From Harmothoe impar (taxonomy: Eukaryota > Annelida > Polychaeta > Phyllodocida > Polynoidae): DNA of 64,000 bases. The notes under the pieces are model-generated. The model was not told where the DNA came from. It saw only the letters and a program-made list of their open reading frames with translations, and did no database searches. Positions 1 to 10,099 of the stretch are shown in pieces (positions within the stretch are counted from its first letter, which is position 1; each line of letters starts with the position of its first letter). The stretch lies in NCBI GenBank assembly GCA_947462335.1, contig OX381707.1, forward strand, positions 14,599,418 to 14,663,417, given 5' to 3'. A program made the translations under genes and the position numbers.

Positions 1-484
1 CGACCACCGCCCCTCACTGATACTGGAGGGGGACGCATGCCCACGTGGTATGGGAGGCCTGGATAGTGTGTCATGCTATGCAACGGAAGTGTCAAAGAAA
101 ATGGCAGACAGTCATACAAACACACAGATTGAGGCAATTAACTGTCTGCTCACAGCCCGCACCTTTATCACCCCAGATCTCGCAGGGTCATCAGTACTCA
201 TCAAGTGTGACAATGAGCCAGCAGTGTTATCATACAATAGAGGTAGGGCCAAAGACAAAGTTCTGGCGGCATGTGCTAGAGCTATGTGGTATCTCAGCGC
301 CACCTACAATGTCAACATAATCGTCCGCCATGTACCAGGTGCACAGATGAGAGACAGCGACACACTGAGCAGAGCTCACATCAGTGCACGTCATATGAGG
401 AGAGCATGGCGTCTGGCAAGAGCAAAAAGGCTCAGGTGGATAAAGCCCCTAAGAACGGACATGGATTACTCAAAGTTCATGTGA
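1..484 (+). pseudogene. DIRS-type RT/RNase H polyprotein, C-terminal part (tandem copy 1)
   Basis: The frame is open from the window edge to the TGA ending at 484 and is nearly identical to the end of the 2,801-4,333 reading frame. It holds the RNase H domain: an acidic GDACPRGMGG motif, a QIEA glutamate, a KCDNEPA aspartate and a RDSDTLSR aspartate near the end. RNase H removes the RNA strand during reverse transcription. The reverse transcriptase half lies off the left edge, so completeness cannot be judged. The tyrosine recombinase gene starts inside this frame in another phase, as expected for DIRS-order elements. Only a few bases differ from copy 2 (for example V versus I in the HVPGAQ/HIPGAQ motif), which points to a recent duplication. 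Confidence 0.85.
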
Positions 485-1440
485 AGAACAACATGACTAC
501 TTACTATACCAGGGCACAGTCACGCCACAAAGAAGCATACCGCCCTGGAACAATAGCTAACAGGAAATCAGCAGTGAGGGTGTATAAGGAGTTTGCACTG
601 AAAGCAGGATTTAAGTACAGGCACCCACGCCCCATTGACATTTGTGCATTTCTTGAATATATTGCAGTGAGAGGACTCTCGGCCAGGTCAATAAGGAATA
701 CCCTTTCAGCTGTCAAAACGCACATGAAGATTCATGATCAATCAACGTCATCTTTTGAATCACTCAGGGTTACAAACTCTCTATTAGCTTTAGACCGAGC
801 CATACGACTTAAGAAGAGGGCAAAGGGAGCTGTAACCCCCACCACACTAAAACATGTCCTCCCCATTCTAAGGCAGAAGGAACATGGGGAAATATGTATG
901 TGTGTACTCCTAATGTTCCTTGCCTTCCTGCGCCAGAGTAATCTGTTACCAGGCGCCATTAAGAAGTTTGACCCAACCAGACAGGTAACTAGAGGAGATG
1001 TGCATATAACAAAGGACACTGTAACCATCGCTGTCAAGTGGTCTAAGACAAAGCAGGTCATGGGAGAAGACAATGTAATCACACTGCCTGCCCTGCCGGG
1101 GTCAGCACTCTGCCCACGGTCAGCTATTAAAGCAGCACTTGCTTCTGTCCCAAGGAAGGGAACGTTATCACCACTAGTGTCATTCAAAGATGGAAACCCA
1201 ATGACTACAGGTTATGTCAAGAGACAGTTGGAATCCTCACTAAATCAGATAGGTGCTAAGACGTCAAAGTTATCTTTGCATTCATTACGAAAAGGTGGCG
1301 CATCTTTTGCCTATTACTCTGGGGCAAAACTGTTCGATGTCAAAAAACAGGGTGGCTGGCAATCACAAGCAATACGTGCCTACCTGAAGCCACCAGACGG
1401 ACACAAAGACTCAGTATATAAGGCACTTCAAACCCTCTAA
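406..1440 (+). CDS. Tyrosine recombinase (YR) of a DIRS-order retrotransposon, copy 1
   Basis: Intact 344-codon frame from an ATG in good context (A at -3, G at +4). The open frame extends upstream to 286, but that part overlaps RNase H and looks non-coding. An N-terminal SAM-like core-binding region (AYRPGTIANRKSAVRVYKEF, FLEYIAVRGLSARSIRNTLS) precedes the catalytic domain. Catalytic residues seen are R in AFLRQSN, K in KWSKTK, H and R in HSLRKGG, W in GGWQS and the nucleophile Y in IRAYL. Enzymes of this family insert circular cDNA without an integrase-type target duplication. It overlaps the upstream RT/RNase H frame by about 79 bases. Copy 1 has L where copy 2 has W in the RQ(L/W)ESS stretch. 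Confidence 0.9.
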   Translation: MASGKSKKAQVDKAPKNGHGLLKVHVKNNMTTYYTRAQSRHKEAYRPGTIANRKSAVRVYKEFALKAGFKYRHPRPIDICAFLEYIAVRGLSARSIRNTLSAVKTHMKIHDQSTSSFESLRVTNSLLALDRAIRLKKRAKGAVTPTTLKHVLPILRQKEHGEICMCVLLMFLAFLRQSNLLPGAIKKFDPTRQVTRGDVHITKDTVTIAVKWSKTKQVMGEDNVITLPALPGSALCPRSAIKAALASVPRKGTLSPLVSFKDGNPMTTGYVKRQLESSLNQIGAKTSKLSLHSLRKGGASFAYYSGAKLFDVKKQGGWQSQAIRAYLKPPDGHKDSVYKALQTL

Positions 1441-1451
1441 CACGTACTCTT

Positions 1452-1717
1452 GGCCATTAGATATACATACAGTATACACCCTAGTTGACACATACACACT
1501 AGATAATTAGCGATTATCATACTCGTTATTGTATTACACCATCAGTCTGTCTAGTTTAGACATCTTACTGTATTGTACTTTCGTATACATTTGTCTTTAA
1601 TTGTGCATTATAATTGTTTGAAATGCATTATGTTCATGCTAACATAATAACTACAGACGACTGGGAGCCTACCAAATGAACCCTATCTATATAGTGGCCT
1701 GTGTTATTGTCTTAATG
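1452..1717 (+). repeat. Split direct repeat B1 of the YR retrotransposon (copy 1)
   Basis: Begins GGCCATTAGATATACATACA 11 bases after the YR stop and ends CTGTGTTATTGTCTTAATG. The same sequence recurs at 1,928-2,249 in direct orientation. A repeated segment downstream of YR, separated from its partner by a unique piece, is the B1-A2-B2 layout known for PAT/Ngaro-type elements. The matching A1 should lie at the missing 5' end. Confidence 0.7.
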
Positions 1718-1759
1718 TTGAGGGCATGAGGTAAATACCACATGCCCTATCATTAAGAC
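1709..1759. repeat. Perfect-stem hairpin at the B1/A2 boundary
   Basis: GTCTTAATG plus GAGGGCATG on the left pairs with CATGCCCTA plus CATTAAGAC on the right, around a 12-base loop. It straddles the B1/A2 junction exactly and the GTCTTAATG half also ends B2 at 2,249. The second tandem copy has the same hairpin at 5,561-5,611. A role as a recombination or termination structure is inference. Confidence 0.7.
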
Positions 1760-1927
1760 CAGCAGGCTACCCCCTCCCTTCGTCCTCCAGTGCTCATTAA
1801 CATATCAGCCCCTTCCCTTTTCTCTCCACCCTCTCCCACGCCAGTCTCGCTCTCTGAGTCGTCTGGCTAGGACTGTCTTTACCCATCCTCCCTCTCCTCT
1901 ACATTATCAAGGCCATTATAGTAATAG
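1718..1927 (+). repeat. A2 segment between the split direct repeats (copy 1)
   Basis: Pyrimidine-rich 210-bp unique segment between B1 and B2. In the A1-ORFs-B1-A2-B2 model a second copy (A1) should form the 5' terminus of a full-length element. No A1 is seen here because both tandem copies are 5'-truncated. Confidence 0.55.
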
Positions 1928-2249
1928 GGCCATTAGATATACATACAGTATACACCCTAGTTGACACGTACACACTAGATAATTAGCGATTATCATACTC
2001 ATTATTGTATTACACCATCAGTCTGCCTAGTTTAGACATCTCACTATATTGTACTTTCGTATACATTTGTCTTTAATTGTGCATTATAATTGTTTGAAAT
2101 GTATTATGTTCATTCGTATACATTTGTCTTTAATTGTGCATTATAATTGTTTGAAATGTATTATGTTCATGCTAACATATATCTACAGACGACTGGGAGC
2201 CTACCAAATAAACCCTATCTATATAGTGGCCTGTGTTATTGTCTTAATG
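1928..2249 (+). repeat. Split direct repeat B2, probable 3' terminus of the YR element (copy 1)
   Basis: Direct repeat of 1,452-1,717, about 56 bp longer because an internal segment starting TTCGTATACATTTGTC is duplicated in tandem (about 2,056-2,112 and 2,113-2,169). It ends at GTCTTAATG, after which the sequence is no longer element-like and soon becomes the local host A' repeat, so 2,249 is the likely element end. Confidence 0.65.
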
Positions 2250-2717
2250 ACTGAACTTGCTGGTAACTCGCCATTGAACAAATGGTGCAAATCTCCCATA
2301 GATTCCAACCACTGCACAAGGTGCTGGGCAAAGCCTAGCATGGAAATGTGTAAGAGCCAGAGTAGAAGAACCGGGAGACAATAATGGATGGCCACATCTG
2401 TGAGTGGATTAGAAGAGGATGTCAGAGCAGGCTAGTCAGGTGGCACAGTACTTTGATTGATGATTGCCCTACTACCCTCTGCAGTAGCATAGACCCACAT
2501 CGTCTACCCTCCAGTCACAGAATAATAGAAATACATCCCTGCTACAACACCACAGAGTGTTACATAGTGTGTCATCTAATCACATATGGCCATATCAATA
2601 GGGTGGGCAGTAATCTTATCAGTTTTTGAGCCCCTTGAGAATCTCTTCCCCTCTGTCAGTCCTCTGCCTCCAATTTATGATTAAAGGGGACAGTTCTGTT
2701 TCTTTCTGCACATACTA

Positions 2718-2750
<33 letters not shown>

Positions 2751-2829
2751 GGATGGGGGGAAATCTGACTGAAAGAGCTATCTAATATGTTCAACTATGG
2801 TTGTACACAATAATTAGTTTGGCAAGATA
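2250..2829 (+). repeat. Host-derived A' block carried inside the tandem unit
   Basis: From about 2,365 (AATGGATGGCCACATCTGTG and onward) this matches the dispersed A/A' blocks found elsewhere in the window, for example near 8,920 and 19,370. It includes a (TA)n tract at 2,719-2,748 and stops abruptly at 2,829, where internal RT sequence resumes. Short frames here (2,049-2,384 and 2,384-2,629) lie in repeat sequence and are not credible genes. Confidence 0.65.
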
Positions 2830-4333
2830 TGGTTTTCCACTCCAGTATAGAGGTGGACCACTACACTCAGCTAAAGGTCACCCTCCCAACCATCCCTCTG
2901 CACGTGCCCATGCAGATGCTGTCAGGAAATATCTAGCAAAAGAGTGTGAGTCTGGGACCATTCTGGGTCCATTCCCAGAACCACCCTTTACACCCTGGTG
3001 TCACGTGAGCCCATTAATGACACGCCCAAAAAGTCAATCTACAGAACGACGTGTTATTGTGGATCTATCATATGAAGGGGGCATCAACCAACACATGCCA
3101 CGCCATGTATATGACGGTTTGTTTGTCAAGCACACACTCCCCACAGTGCAGATGGCATTAGAAAGGGTGGTCGAAATGGGCATGGAATCAACATGTATCG
3201 GGGTCATAGATATCTGCTCTGCATTTAGAATCTTCAAGATATGTCCAGGGGATTGGCAGTTAGTAATCATCTCAATGGATGATCGATTCTACATAGATAC
3301 AGCACTGCCATTTGGAAGTCGGATGTCATCATTCTGTATGCAATCAATAGCTGAGTTCATTGTCCGTGCACTCGCACACAAAGGAGTCACAACGTTCATA
3401 TATCAGGATGACATCATCACTATCTCACCCAACATCAACAAAGCCCAAGAGGATTACCACACCACCCTGTCTCTCCTCGACAGGCTCGGCCTCCCTGTCT
3501 CACGGGGGAAATGCCGACCATCAGCACGGCAAAACGTCTGGCTTGGAATTCACATTAACATCAGTGGAAACACCATCAGCATACCGCAACCGAAGCTGGA
3601 ACAGATAAGGGACGCCATTCTTGACGCTGATGGCAAAGACACCATCACACTCAAAGAGGCACAATCTCTTGTGGGCATGATTAATCACCTCGCTAAAACA
3701 GTTGCACCAGCGCGGATGTTTATGGGGAGACTCCTGGAAGCGATCAGAGCATCTCAAGAGAAAACAGTGAAGATTGATGCTCATGTCATGGCTGACCTGA
3801 GATGGTTCAAACGGTACCTACGGCACTTTAATGGAAGGGCCATCATCACCGACCACCGCCCCTCACTGATACTGGAGGGGGACGCATGCCCACGTGGTAT
3901 GGGAGGCCTGGATAGTGTGTCATGCTATGCAACGGAAGTGTCAAAGAAAATGGCAGACAGTCATACAAACACACAGATTGAGGCAATTAACTGTCTGCTC
4001 ACAGCCCGCACCTTTATCACCCCAGACCTCGCAGGGTCATCAGTACTCATCAAGTGTGACAATGAGCCAGCAGTGTTATCATACAATAGAGGTAGGGCCA
4101 AAGACAAAGTTCTGGCGGCATGTGCTAGAGCTATGTGGTATCTCAGCGCCACCTACAATGTCAACATAATCGTCCGCCATATACCAGGTGCACAGATGAG
4201 AGACAGCGACACACTGAGCAGAGCTCACATCAGTGCACGTCATATGAGGAGAGCATGGCGTCTGGCAAGAGCAAAAAGGCTCAGGTGGATAAAGCCCCTA
4301 AGAACGGACATGGATTACTCAAAGTTCATGTGA
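2801..4333 (+). CDS. DIRS-type reverse transcriptase/RNase H, 5'-truncated chimeric frame (copy 2)
   Basis: A 510-codon open frame. Residues 1-10 come from the end of the previous tandem unit; from about residue 11 the sequence is RT. The RT palm shows a motif-A-like VIDICSAFR (D137) and the catalytic YQDD at 201-204. RNase H follows, with D361 in GDAC, E394 in QIEA, D420 in KCDNEPA and D468 in RDSD. RT copies element RNA into DNA and RNase H degrades the template. There is no gag-like region and the RT N-terminus (fingers) is missing, so the product is unlikely to be active although the frame is unbroken. The first Met is an accident of the duplication junction. The YR gene starts inside the last 79 bases in another frame. 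Confidence 0.85.
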   Translation: MYTIISLARYGFPLQYRGGPLHSAKGHPPNHPSARAHADAVRKYLAKECESGTILGPFPEPPFTPWCHVSPLMTRPKSQSTERRVIVDLSYEGGINQHMPRHVYDGLFVKHTLPTVQMALERVVEMGMESTCIGVIDICSAFRIFKICPGDWQLVIISMDDRFYIDTALPFGSRMSSFCMQSIAEFIVRALAHKGVTTFIYQDDIITISPNINKAQEDYHTTLSLLDRLGLPVSRGKCRPSARQNVWLGIHINISGNTISIPQPKLEQIRDAILDADGKDTITLKEAQSLVGMINHLAKTVAPARMFMGRLLEAIRASQEKTVKIDAHVMADLRWFKRYLRHFNGRAIITDHRPSLILEGDACPRGMGGLDSVSCYATEVSKKMADSHTNTQIEAINCLLTARTFITPDLAGSSVLIKCDNEPAVLSYNRGRAKDKVLAACARAMWYLSATYNVNIIVRHIPGAQMRDSDTLSRAHISARHMRRAWRLARAKRLRWIKPLRTDMDYSKFM

Positions 4334-5289
4334 AGAACAACATGACTACTTACTATACCAGGGCACAGTCACGCCACAAAGAAGCATACCGCCCTGGAAC
4401 AATAGCTAACAGGAAATCAGCAGTGAGGGTGTATAAGGAGTTTGCACTGAAAGCAGGATTTAAGTACAGGCACCCACGCCCCATTGACATTTGTGCATTT
4501 CTTGAATATATTGCAGTGAGAGGACTCTCGGCCAGGTCAATAAGGAATACCCTTTCAGCTGTCAAAACGCACATGAAGATTCATGATCAATCAACGTCAT
4601 CTTTTGAATCACTCAGGGTTACAAACTCTCTATTAGCTTTAGACCGAGCCATACGACTTAAGAAGAGGGCAAAGGGAGCTGTAACCCCCACCATACTAAA
4701 ACATGTCCTCCCCATTCTAAGGCAGAAGGAACATGGGGAAATATGTATGTGTGTACTCCTAATGTTCCTTGCCTTCCTGCGCCAGAGTAATCTGTTACCA
4801 GGCGCCATTAAGAAGTTTGACCCAACCAGACAGGTAACTAGAGGAGATGTGCATATAACAAAGGACACTGTAACCATCGCTGTCAAGTGGTCTAAGACAA
4901 AGCAGGTCATGGGAGAAGACAATGTAATCACACTGCCTGCCCTGCCGGGGTCAGCACTCTGCCCACGGTCAGCTATTAAAGCAGCACTTGCTTCTGTCCC
5001 AAGGAAGGGAACGTTATCACCACTAGTGTCATTCAAAGATGGAAACCCAATGACTACAGGTTATGTCAAGAGACAGTGGGAATCCTCACTAAATCAGATA
5101 GGTGCTAAGACGTCAAAGTTATCTTTGCATTCATTACGAAAAGGTGGCGCATCTTTTGCCTATTACTCTGGGGCAAAACTGTTCGATGTCAAAAAACAGG
5201 GTGGCTGGCAATCACAAGCAATACGTGCCTACCTGAAGCCACCAGACGGACACAAAGACTCAGTATATAAGGCACTTCAAACCCTCTAA
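4255..5289 (+). CDS. Tyrosine recombinase (YR) of a DIRS-order retrotransposon, copy 2
   Basis: Intact frame matching copy 1 except for a few substitutions (T to I in TPTILKH; L to W in RQWESS). Start chosen at the ATG in MASGKSKKAQ, with A at -3 and G at +4; an upstream in-frame Met at 4,135 is buried in RNase H. Counting from that upstream Met, the catalytic set is R216, K254, H332, R335, W358 and Y366. All are present, so the enzyme could in principle be active even though its partner RT is truncated. The stop at 5,289 is followed within 12 bases by B1. Confidence 0.9.
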   Translation: MASGKSKKAQVDKAPKNGHGLLKVHVKNNMTTYYTRAQSRHKEAYRPGTIANRKSAVRVYKEFALKAGFKYRHPRPIDICAFLEYIAVRGLSARSIRNTLSAVKTHMKIHDQSTSSFESLRVTNSLLALDRAIRLKKRAKGAVTPTILKHVLPILRQKEHGEICMCVLLMFLAFLRQSNLLPGAIKKFDPTRQVTRGDVHITKDTVTIAVKWSKTKQVMGEDNVITLPALPGSALCPRSAIKAALASVPRKGTLSPLVSFKDGNPMTTGYVKRQWESSLNQIGAKTSKLSLHSLRKGGASFAYYSGAKLFDVKKQGGWQSQAIRAYLKPPDGHKDSVYKALQTL

Positions 5290-5300
5290 CACGTACTCTT

Positions 5301-6100
5301 GGCCATTAGATATACATACAGTATACACCCTAGTTGACACATACACACTAGATAATTAGCGATTATCATACTCATTATTGTATTACACCATCAGTCCTTC
5401 TAGTTTAGACATCTTACTGTATTGTACTTTCGTATACATTTGTCTTTAATTGTGCATTATAATTGTTTGAAATGCATTATGTTCATGCTAACATAATAAT
5501 ATCTACAGATGACTGGGAGCCTACCAAATGAACCCTATCTATATAGTGGCCTGTGTTATTGTCTTAATGTTGAGGGCATGAGGTAAATACCACATGCCCT
5601 ATCATTAAGACCAGCAGGCTCCCCCCTCCCTTCGTCCTCCAGTGCTCATTAACATAGCAGCCCCTCCCCTTTTCTCTCCACCCTCTCCCACGCCAATCTC
5701 GCTCTCTGAGTCGTCTGGCTAGGACTGTCTTTACCCATCCTCCCTCTCCTCTACATTATCAAGGCCATTATAGTAATAGGGCCATTAGATGTACATACAG
5801 TATACACCCTAGTTGACACGTACACACTAGATAATTAGCGATTATCATACTCATTATTGTATTACACCATCAGTCTGTCTAGTTTAGACATCTCATTATA
5901 TTGTACTTTCGTATACATTTGTCTTTAATTGTGCATTATAATTTTTGAAATGTATTATGTTCATTCGTATACATTTGTCTTTAATTGTGCATTATAATTG
6001 TTTGAAATGTATTATGTTCATGCTAACATATATCTACAGACGACTGGGAGCCTACCAAATAAACCCTATCTATATAGTGGCCTGTGTTATTGTCTTAATG
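5301..6100 (+). repeat. B1-A2-B2 split direct repeat tail, copy 2
   Basis: B1 is 5,301-5,569, A2 is 5,570-5,778 and B2 is 5,779-6,100, colinear with copy 1. The boundary hairpin (GTCTTAATG...CATTAAGAC) is at 5,561-5,611 and the B2 internal 57-bp duplication is also present. Small differences from copy 1 show independent mutation since the duplication. Confidence 0.7.
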
Positions 6101-6568
6101 ACTGAACTTGCTGGTAACTCGCCATTGAACAAATGGTGCAAATCTCCCATAGATTCCAACCACTGCACAAGGTGCTGGGCAAAGCCTAGCATGGAAATGT
6201 GTAAGAGCCAGAGTAGAAGAACCGGGAGACAATAATGGATGGCCACATCTGTGAGTGGATTAGAAGAGGATGTCAGAGCAGGCTAGTCAGGTGGCACAGT
6301 ACTTTGATTGATGATTGCCCTACTACCCTCTGCAGTAGCATAGACCCACATCGTCTACCCTCCAGTCACAGAATAATAGAAATACATCCCTGCTACAACA
6401 CCACAGAGTGTTACATAGTGTGTCATCTAATCACATATGGCCATATCAATAGGGTGGGCAGTAATCTTATCAGTTTTTGAGCCCCTTGAGAATCTCTTCC
6501 CCTCTGTCAGTCCTCTGCCTCCAATTTATGATTAAAGGGGACAGTTCTGTTTCTTTCTGCACATACTA

Positions 6569-6605
<37 letters not shown>

Positions 6606-6684
6606 GGATCGGGGGAAATCTGACTGAAAGAGCTATCTAATATGTTCAACTATGGTTGTACACAATAATTAGTTTGGCAAGATA
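6101..6684 (+). repeat. A' block at the end of tandem copy 2
   Basis: Same host-derived block as 2,250-2,829, with a longer (TA)n run at about 6,571-6,604. Here it is followed by apparently original flanking DNA rather than RT. Confidence 0.65.
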
Positions 6685-7477
6685 AGCAATGGGGAAATGG
6701 GGAAATGGGAAAAAAGGGTTTAATTTCTAACAAATCTGATAAAAGAGCCAAACTTTTGTTGCCCAGCACTAATGAACACTTTCACAAGGTAAATAAAAGC
6801 ATAGAGTGAGCAGCATTTATCTAGTATTATAACCAATCAAGAAGCAGTTCTAGTGATGTATGGTTCTGCAATAGCAGTGTAGTGGAGTGGATAATTTATG
6901 GCCTCTTAGAGATGTACAGATTATGTAAGCAATTCCAAAGGTGCCCAATAGTACAGCTTTTCCCTTGGCTGTATACTCCATTTATTGGAGTATCCCATAC
7001 AATGCCCCACTACCCTCGAGCAGGTTCTTATAGTGCAATATATCAGGCAGATATTGCCACATGCCACCCAGACTGCCAATATTATGTACATTCATATTCA
7101 AGGAGAAAAACCAGAAGACAATATTAGATGCATACAAATTTGCTTGTTGTCTATTTATTTGTGTATTATGTGTTGTGTGTGCCACAGTATACAATTTCAC
7201 ATACGTCATATCCTTTTTGTTCAGAGGCAGTTATTAACAATAAAAAACCAAGAGGTAAAACTCAACACACACGGTAACTAGCATATGAGTGGAAGCACAA
7301 TTGTCAGTTCTACTTCAGGAAATATGAGATTGCAATCAATTATGAAATATCAAAATATATAGGAGGGGATGCCTAGCTAATGATTATGCTCTAGAAGATT
7401 TCCAATTATATAGTTTAGCTGGTGAAACGCATCCATATCAATATAGTACTAGATAAAAAGTTATCAAAATTGGGCAC
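6685..7477 (+). repeat. B-type block and flank
   Basis: A GGGGAAAT-rich start is followed by a B block from about 6,790 (GAGTGAGCAGCATTTA ... ATATATCAGGCAGATATTGC ... CAGACTGCCAATATTATGTA, to about 7,090). The same block occurs near 24,850, 51,500, 58,450/60,400 and 63,240. Small frames here do not resemble known proteins. Confidence 0.5.
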
Positions 7478-7480
7478 TAA

Positions 7481-7675
7481 GGCCAAAAAAAACAAGATTT
7501 GTTTCAGGTAACATGGGCAGAAAATGTAGGGTCGGTAGGTCTGAAGACCCGAAAATTGACCAAAAAAGGGTAAAAATTACGGAAATTTTTTCAAAATTGC
7601 ATCAAAAAACGTAGGATCGGCCCTGTGTTTGATAGGGTCGGATGGGTTACCTGAAACAAACATTTTTTTTGGGCC
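7481..7675 (+). mobile_element. Harbinger-like MITE with 3-bp TAA target duplication
   Basis: The 195-bp element starts GGCCAAAAAAAACAAGA and its end is the inverted copy (ATTTTTTTTGGGCC). The inner TIR continues with TTTGTTTCAGGTAAC / GTTACCTGAAACAAA. It is flanked by TAA on both sides (7,478-7,480 and 7,676-7,678). A 3-bp TWA duplication with GG(G)CC ends fits PIF/Harbinger. A second copy is at 23,714-23,915. No coding capacity. Confidence 0.75.
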
Positions 7676-7678
7676 TAA

Positions 7679-8858
7679 TCACACAGGTTTACTCAAGACA
7701 AGGCTTTCTACGATTTAGGGCAGTCTTGCTCTTTGCTGCCATCGCCCTTCTGCCCTTCAATGGGGAGCCAGTGTGGGGAGTGGCAATTTAAACGGTGATA
7801 TCACAACCAATTAGACAAACTGTCATGGAAACACTGAAATAACCTCTTTTTTAAAATCATTTCATCTGAGACCTGGCTGATAGGCAGAGCACACATTATT
7901 AGAGGCTAGCATAAGGCTAACCACATGTTTTTGGATGAACACCAGAATAAACAGTAAAGCATAATTATAATTAGGTTGTCAAAGAAAAAGAAAACAGGAA
8001 ATTAACATTTTGAGAAGTAATCCACACTCTGGTGTCCTATGTAGTGATTTATTTTGTAATTTTGAAAGGAACTGACATGATCTTTTAATGTTTTATTATT
8101 TAGTTTATGTCTATTTCTATATATGGCACAATCTGCGAAAAGGACCTTTAGTGCAGGCTGCACTATGGTCCCTTTTCCCAGTACATGTCACATATGATGA
8201 ATGGTTAGCAGGCTAAGACCAAGTTTAAATCATCAAGCTACTCCCTCTTATCATACATGAAATATCTTAAAGAACTTTGAGGTTGGTGCTCTGGAATCCT
8301 AAATAGTGTATGTCATCTAAAGATGGAATGGAGGGTCATATGAACCCCACCCTATGTGAACATGATCTACAGCATTCTGTGCTTTATTCAACCTGGGTTT
8401 ATGGCCTAAGAAATATATGGTGCACATTACAGAGAATTGTACAACTACATTTGAAGGAATGGATGGAGGAGCATAAAGGGAAAACCTGGAAAAAAATGAA
8501 TCACACAAAATTGACAGCCTCACTTTATTGTTGTACACCCGGATACCCTTATCCACCTCACTGATTTGGGTATTGAATCATAGCTGGAAGAATGCCAGTA
8601 TATCTGCCAGAACAGACATCCACAGAGCCTGGAATGCATCAGTTGAGAATGAAATAAAGGCTAAAATTATTCACCTAACTGCAATGAAGTTTAGTTATCA
8701 AAATTATTCTCATAGCCACTGATCAAATAACAAGCATAGTATGCTTAATCTTAGGGGAAGGTATCTTGATTATAAATACGTGGTTCTATCATATTCTCTA
8801 CAAAGAAACAAAAGGGAATGGATTTTGCATAAAGGGAATCTAATAAGGGTGGATATTT
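7679..8858. other. Diverged G-block region, no gene
   Basis: From about 8,310 to 8,620 this resembles the G blocks near 16,900, 23,520, 26,160 and 30,600 (shared AAAATTGACAG, ACACCCGGATACCC and a following ACTGATTTGGGTAT). The preceding 600 bases are AT-rich, and I recognise nothing in them. The short frames on both strands are not convincing. Confidence 0.4.
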
Positions 8859-9330
8859 TAGTAAAACAACTGCTCCCTCTCCAAAACAGGACCAACCCAA
8901 GAAGAACCTGTGTGGGAGAATAGAGAGACCAAAAAAGATGGCCACATTTGTAAGTAGATTGGAAGACGATGTGAGGTATCAGGGAAGGCTAGTGAGGTGA
9001 CACAGCACTTTGACTGATGGTGGCCGTATTAGCCTCTGCTGTAGCAAATGCCTCCAACTGCTTTCCTCCTCCAGCCCCAGAAGAATAGAAATAGATCCTT
9101 GCCAAAGTGTAATGTATTATGACACTTCTAAATGGTCAAAAAAGAAAGGGTGGATGCAGCAGTCTTATCAAATATTATGTTCTTTTTAGTCTGGTAGAAA
9201 GGCTCTACCCTTCTGGCCCACTTTAGCCTCTCAAACTGTTATATAAGGGGACAGATCTTCTTGCCTAAGTATATAGCATCTGTTGCTCTATTACCCTTAC
9301 AAGAAGGGTAGTAAAAGGGATTGTTTCACC
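8859..9330 (+). repeat. A' block
   Basis: Begins AAAACAACTGCTCCCTCTCC and matches 19,326-19,800 over its length: AGAATAGAGAGACCAAAA, GATGGCCACATTTGTA, then GGGTGGATGCAGCAGTCTTA. This is the same block carried in the DIRS tandem unit. Function unknown. Confidence 0.65.
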
Positions 9331-9761
9331 GAAGGATTTTGCATTTTCATAGCAGTTGAGTTATTAATGTATAAATATATCATGATAAATAGCCAGTAAT
9401 TTACAGAAACACGTATCACTTGAATGAAAAGGTAAGAATACTATTCCTGATAAAGGGGTTATCTACGAAGGAGGCTGCAAAGGTGGACATCAAGAATGTG
9501 CAACCTTTTCTGTGATTCAACATAAATATATATTGCAAGATGTTGAAGATGATGGCCCATACTGATGACACTTTAGGGATATTTATTATACGATCGGGCG
9601 ACTCATCGTGCTTTTTAGGTGATATCCCCGTGCTGATATAATTATAGTGATATCAGCACGTTTCCGGTGGATATCAGCACGTTTCCGGGGGACATCACCC
9701 CATTTCCGGTGGTCCTGAGCAATTCAGAAATTTCGTCCCCCATAAAATCCGAGGTTTCATG

Positions 9762-9832
9762 GAGACTCGAACACGCTACATCAAGACTTGAAGTCCGACG
9801 TGCTAACCACCACGCCGTGTAGGCGCTGGTAG
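9762..9832 (-). ncRNA. tRNA-like sequence in the left foldback arm (probably inactive)
   Basis: The minus strand reads GGCGTGGTGGTTAGCACGTC, then CGGACTTCAAGTC, then GTTCGAGTCTCC. The first part resembles a tRNA D-arm/A box, the second an anticodon-arm-like stretch, the third a T-arm/B box. The acceptor and T stems do not pair well, so this is a tRNA-derived (SINE-like) head rather than a functional tRNA. Its inverted partner is at 11,373-11,438. Confidence 0.45.
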
Positions 9833-10099
9833 AGGGAGGTGGCGAAACAAGGAGTCTACAGGCGGATTTCCAGCCCTGTAGGACCATTATTTACCGAGTT
9901 ACAGAAGAAAAGACATTTTTTGGTATAATTTCTTTGAAAGTCAATATTTTTTTATAATTTTTTTTTTATTATAAAGGTAGAAGTTGGACTTAACTTATTT
10001 ACGCATTGAAATAATTCTAATTCTTATTTTAACATGCATAAATGCATAATAAAAAAAAGCTACCGGGGACATATGGATAGTGTTGAAAACTACGTCCTC

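Larger units (their letters stand above)
2830..6684 (+). repeat. Second unit of a 3.85-kb tandem duplication
   Basis: Bases from 1 to 2,829 and from about 3,850 to 6,684 are the same sequence at about 99% identity, in direct order. The unit holds truncated RT/RNase H, YR, B1-A2-B2 and the A' block. The left copy runs off the window, so more copies may exist. The right unit ends at GGCAAGATA (6,676-6,684), after which new host sequence starts. The identical GGCAAGATA at 2,821-2,829 is followed instead by internal RT. Confidence 0.9.

Noticed and set aside
504..1187. Minus-strand frames opposite the recombinase (73 and 149 codons, repeated at 4,353-5,036)
   Set aside because: They are antisense shadows of the YR gene.
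2801..6684. Tandem DIRS copies as integrated circular element DNA (head-to-tail dimer)
   Set aside because: The repeated unit contains host A' block sequence and is truncated inside RT, so a DNA-level tandem duplication explains it better.
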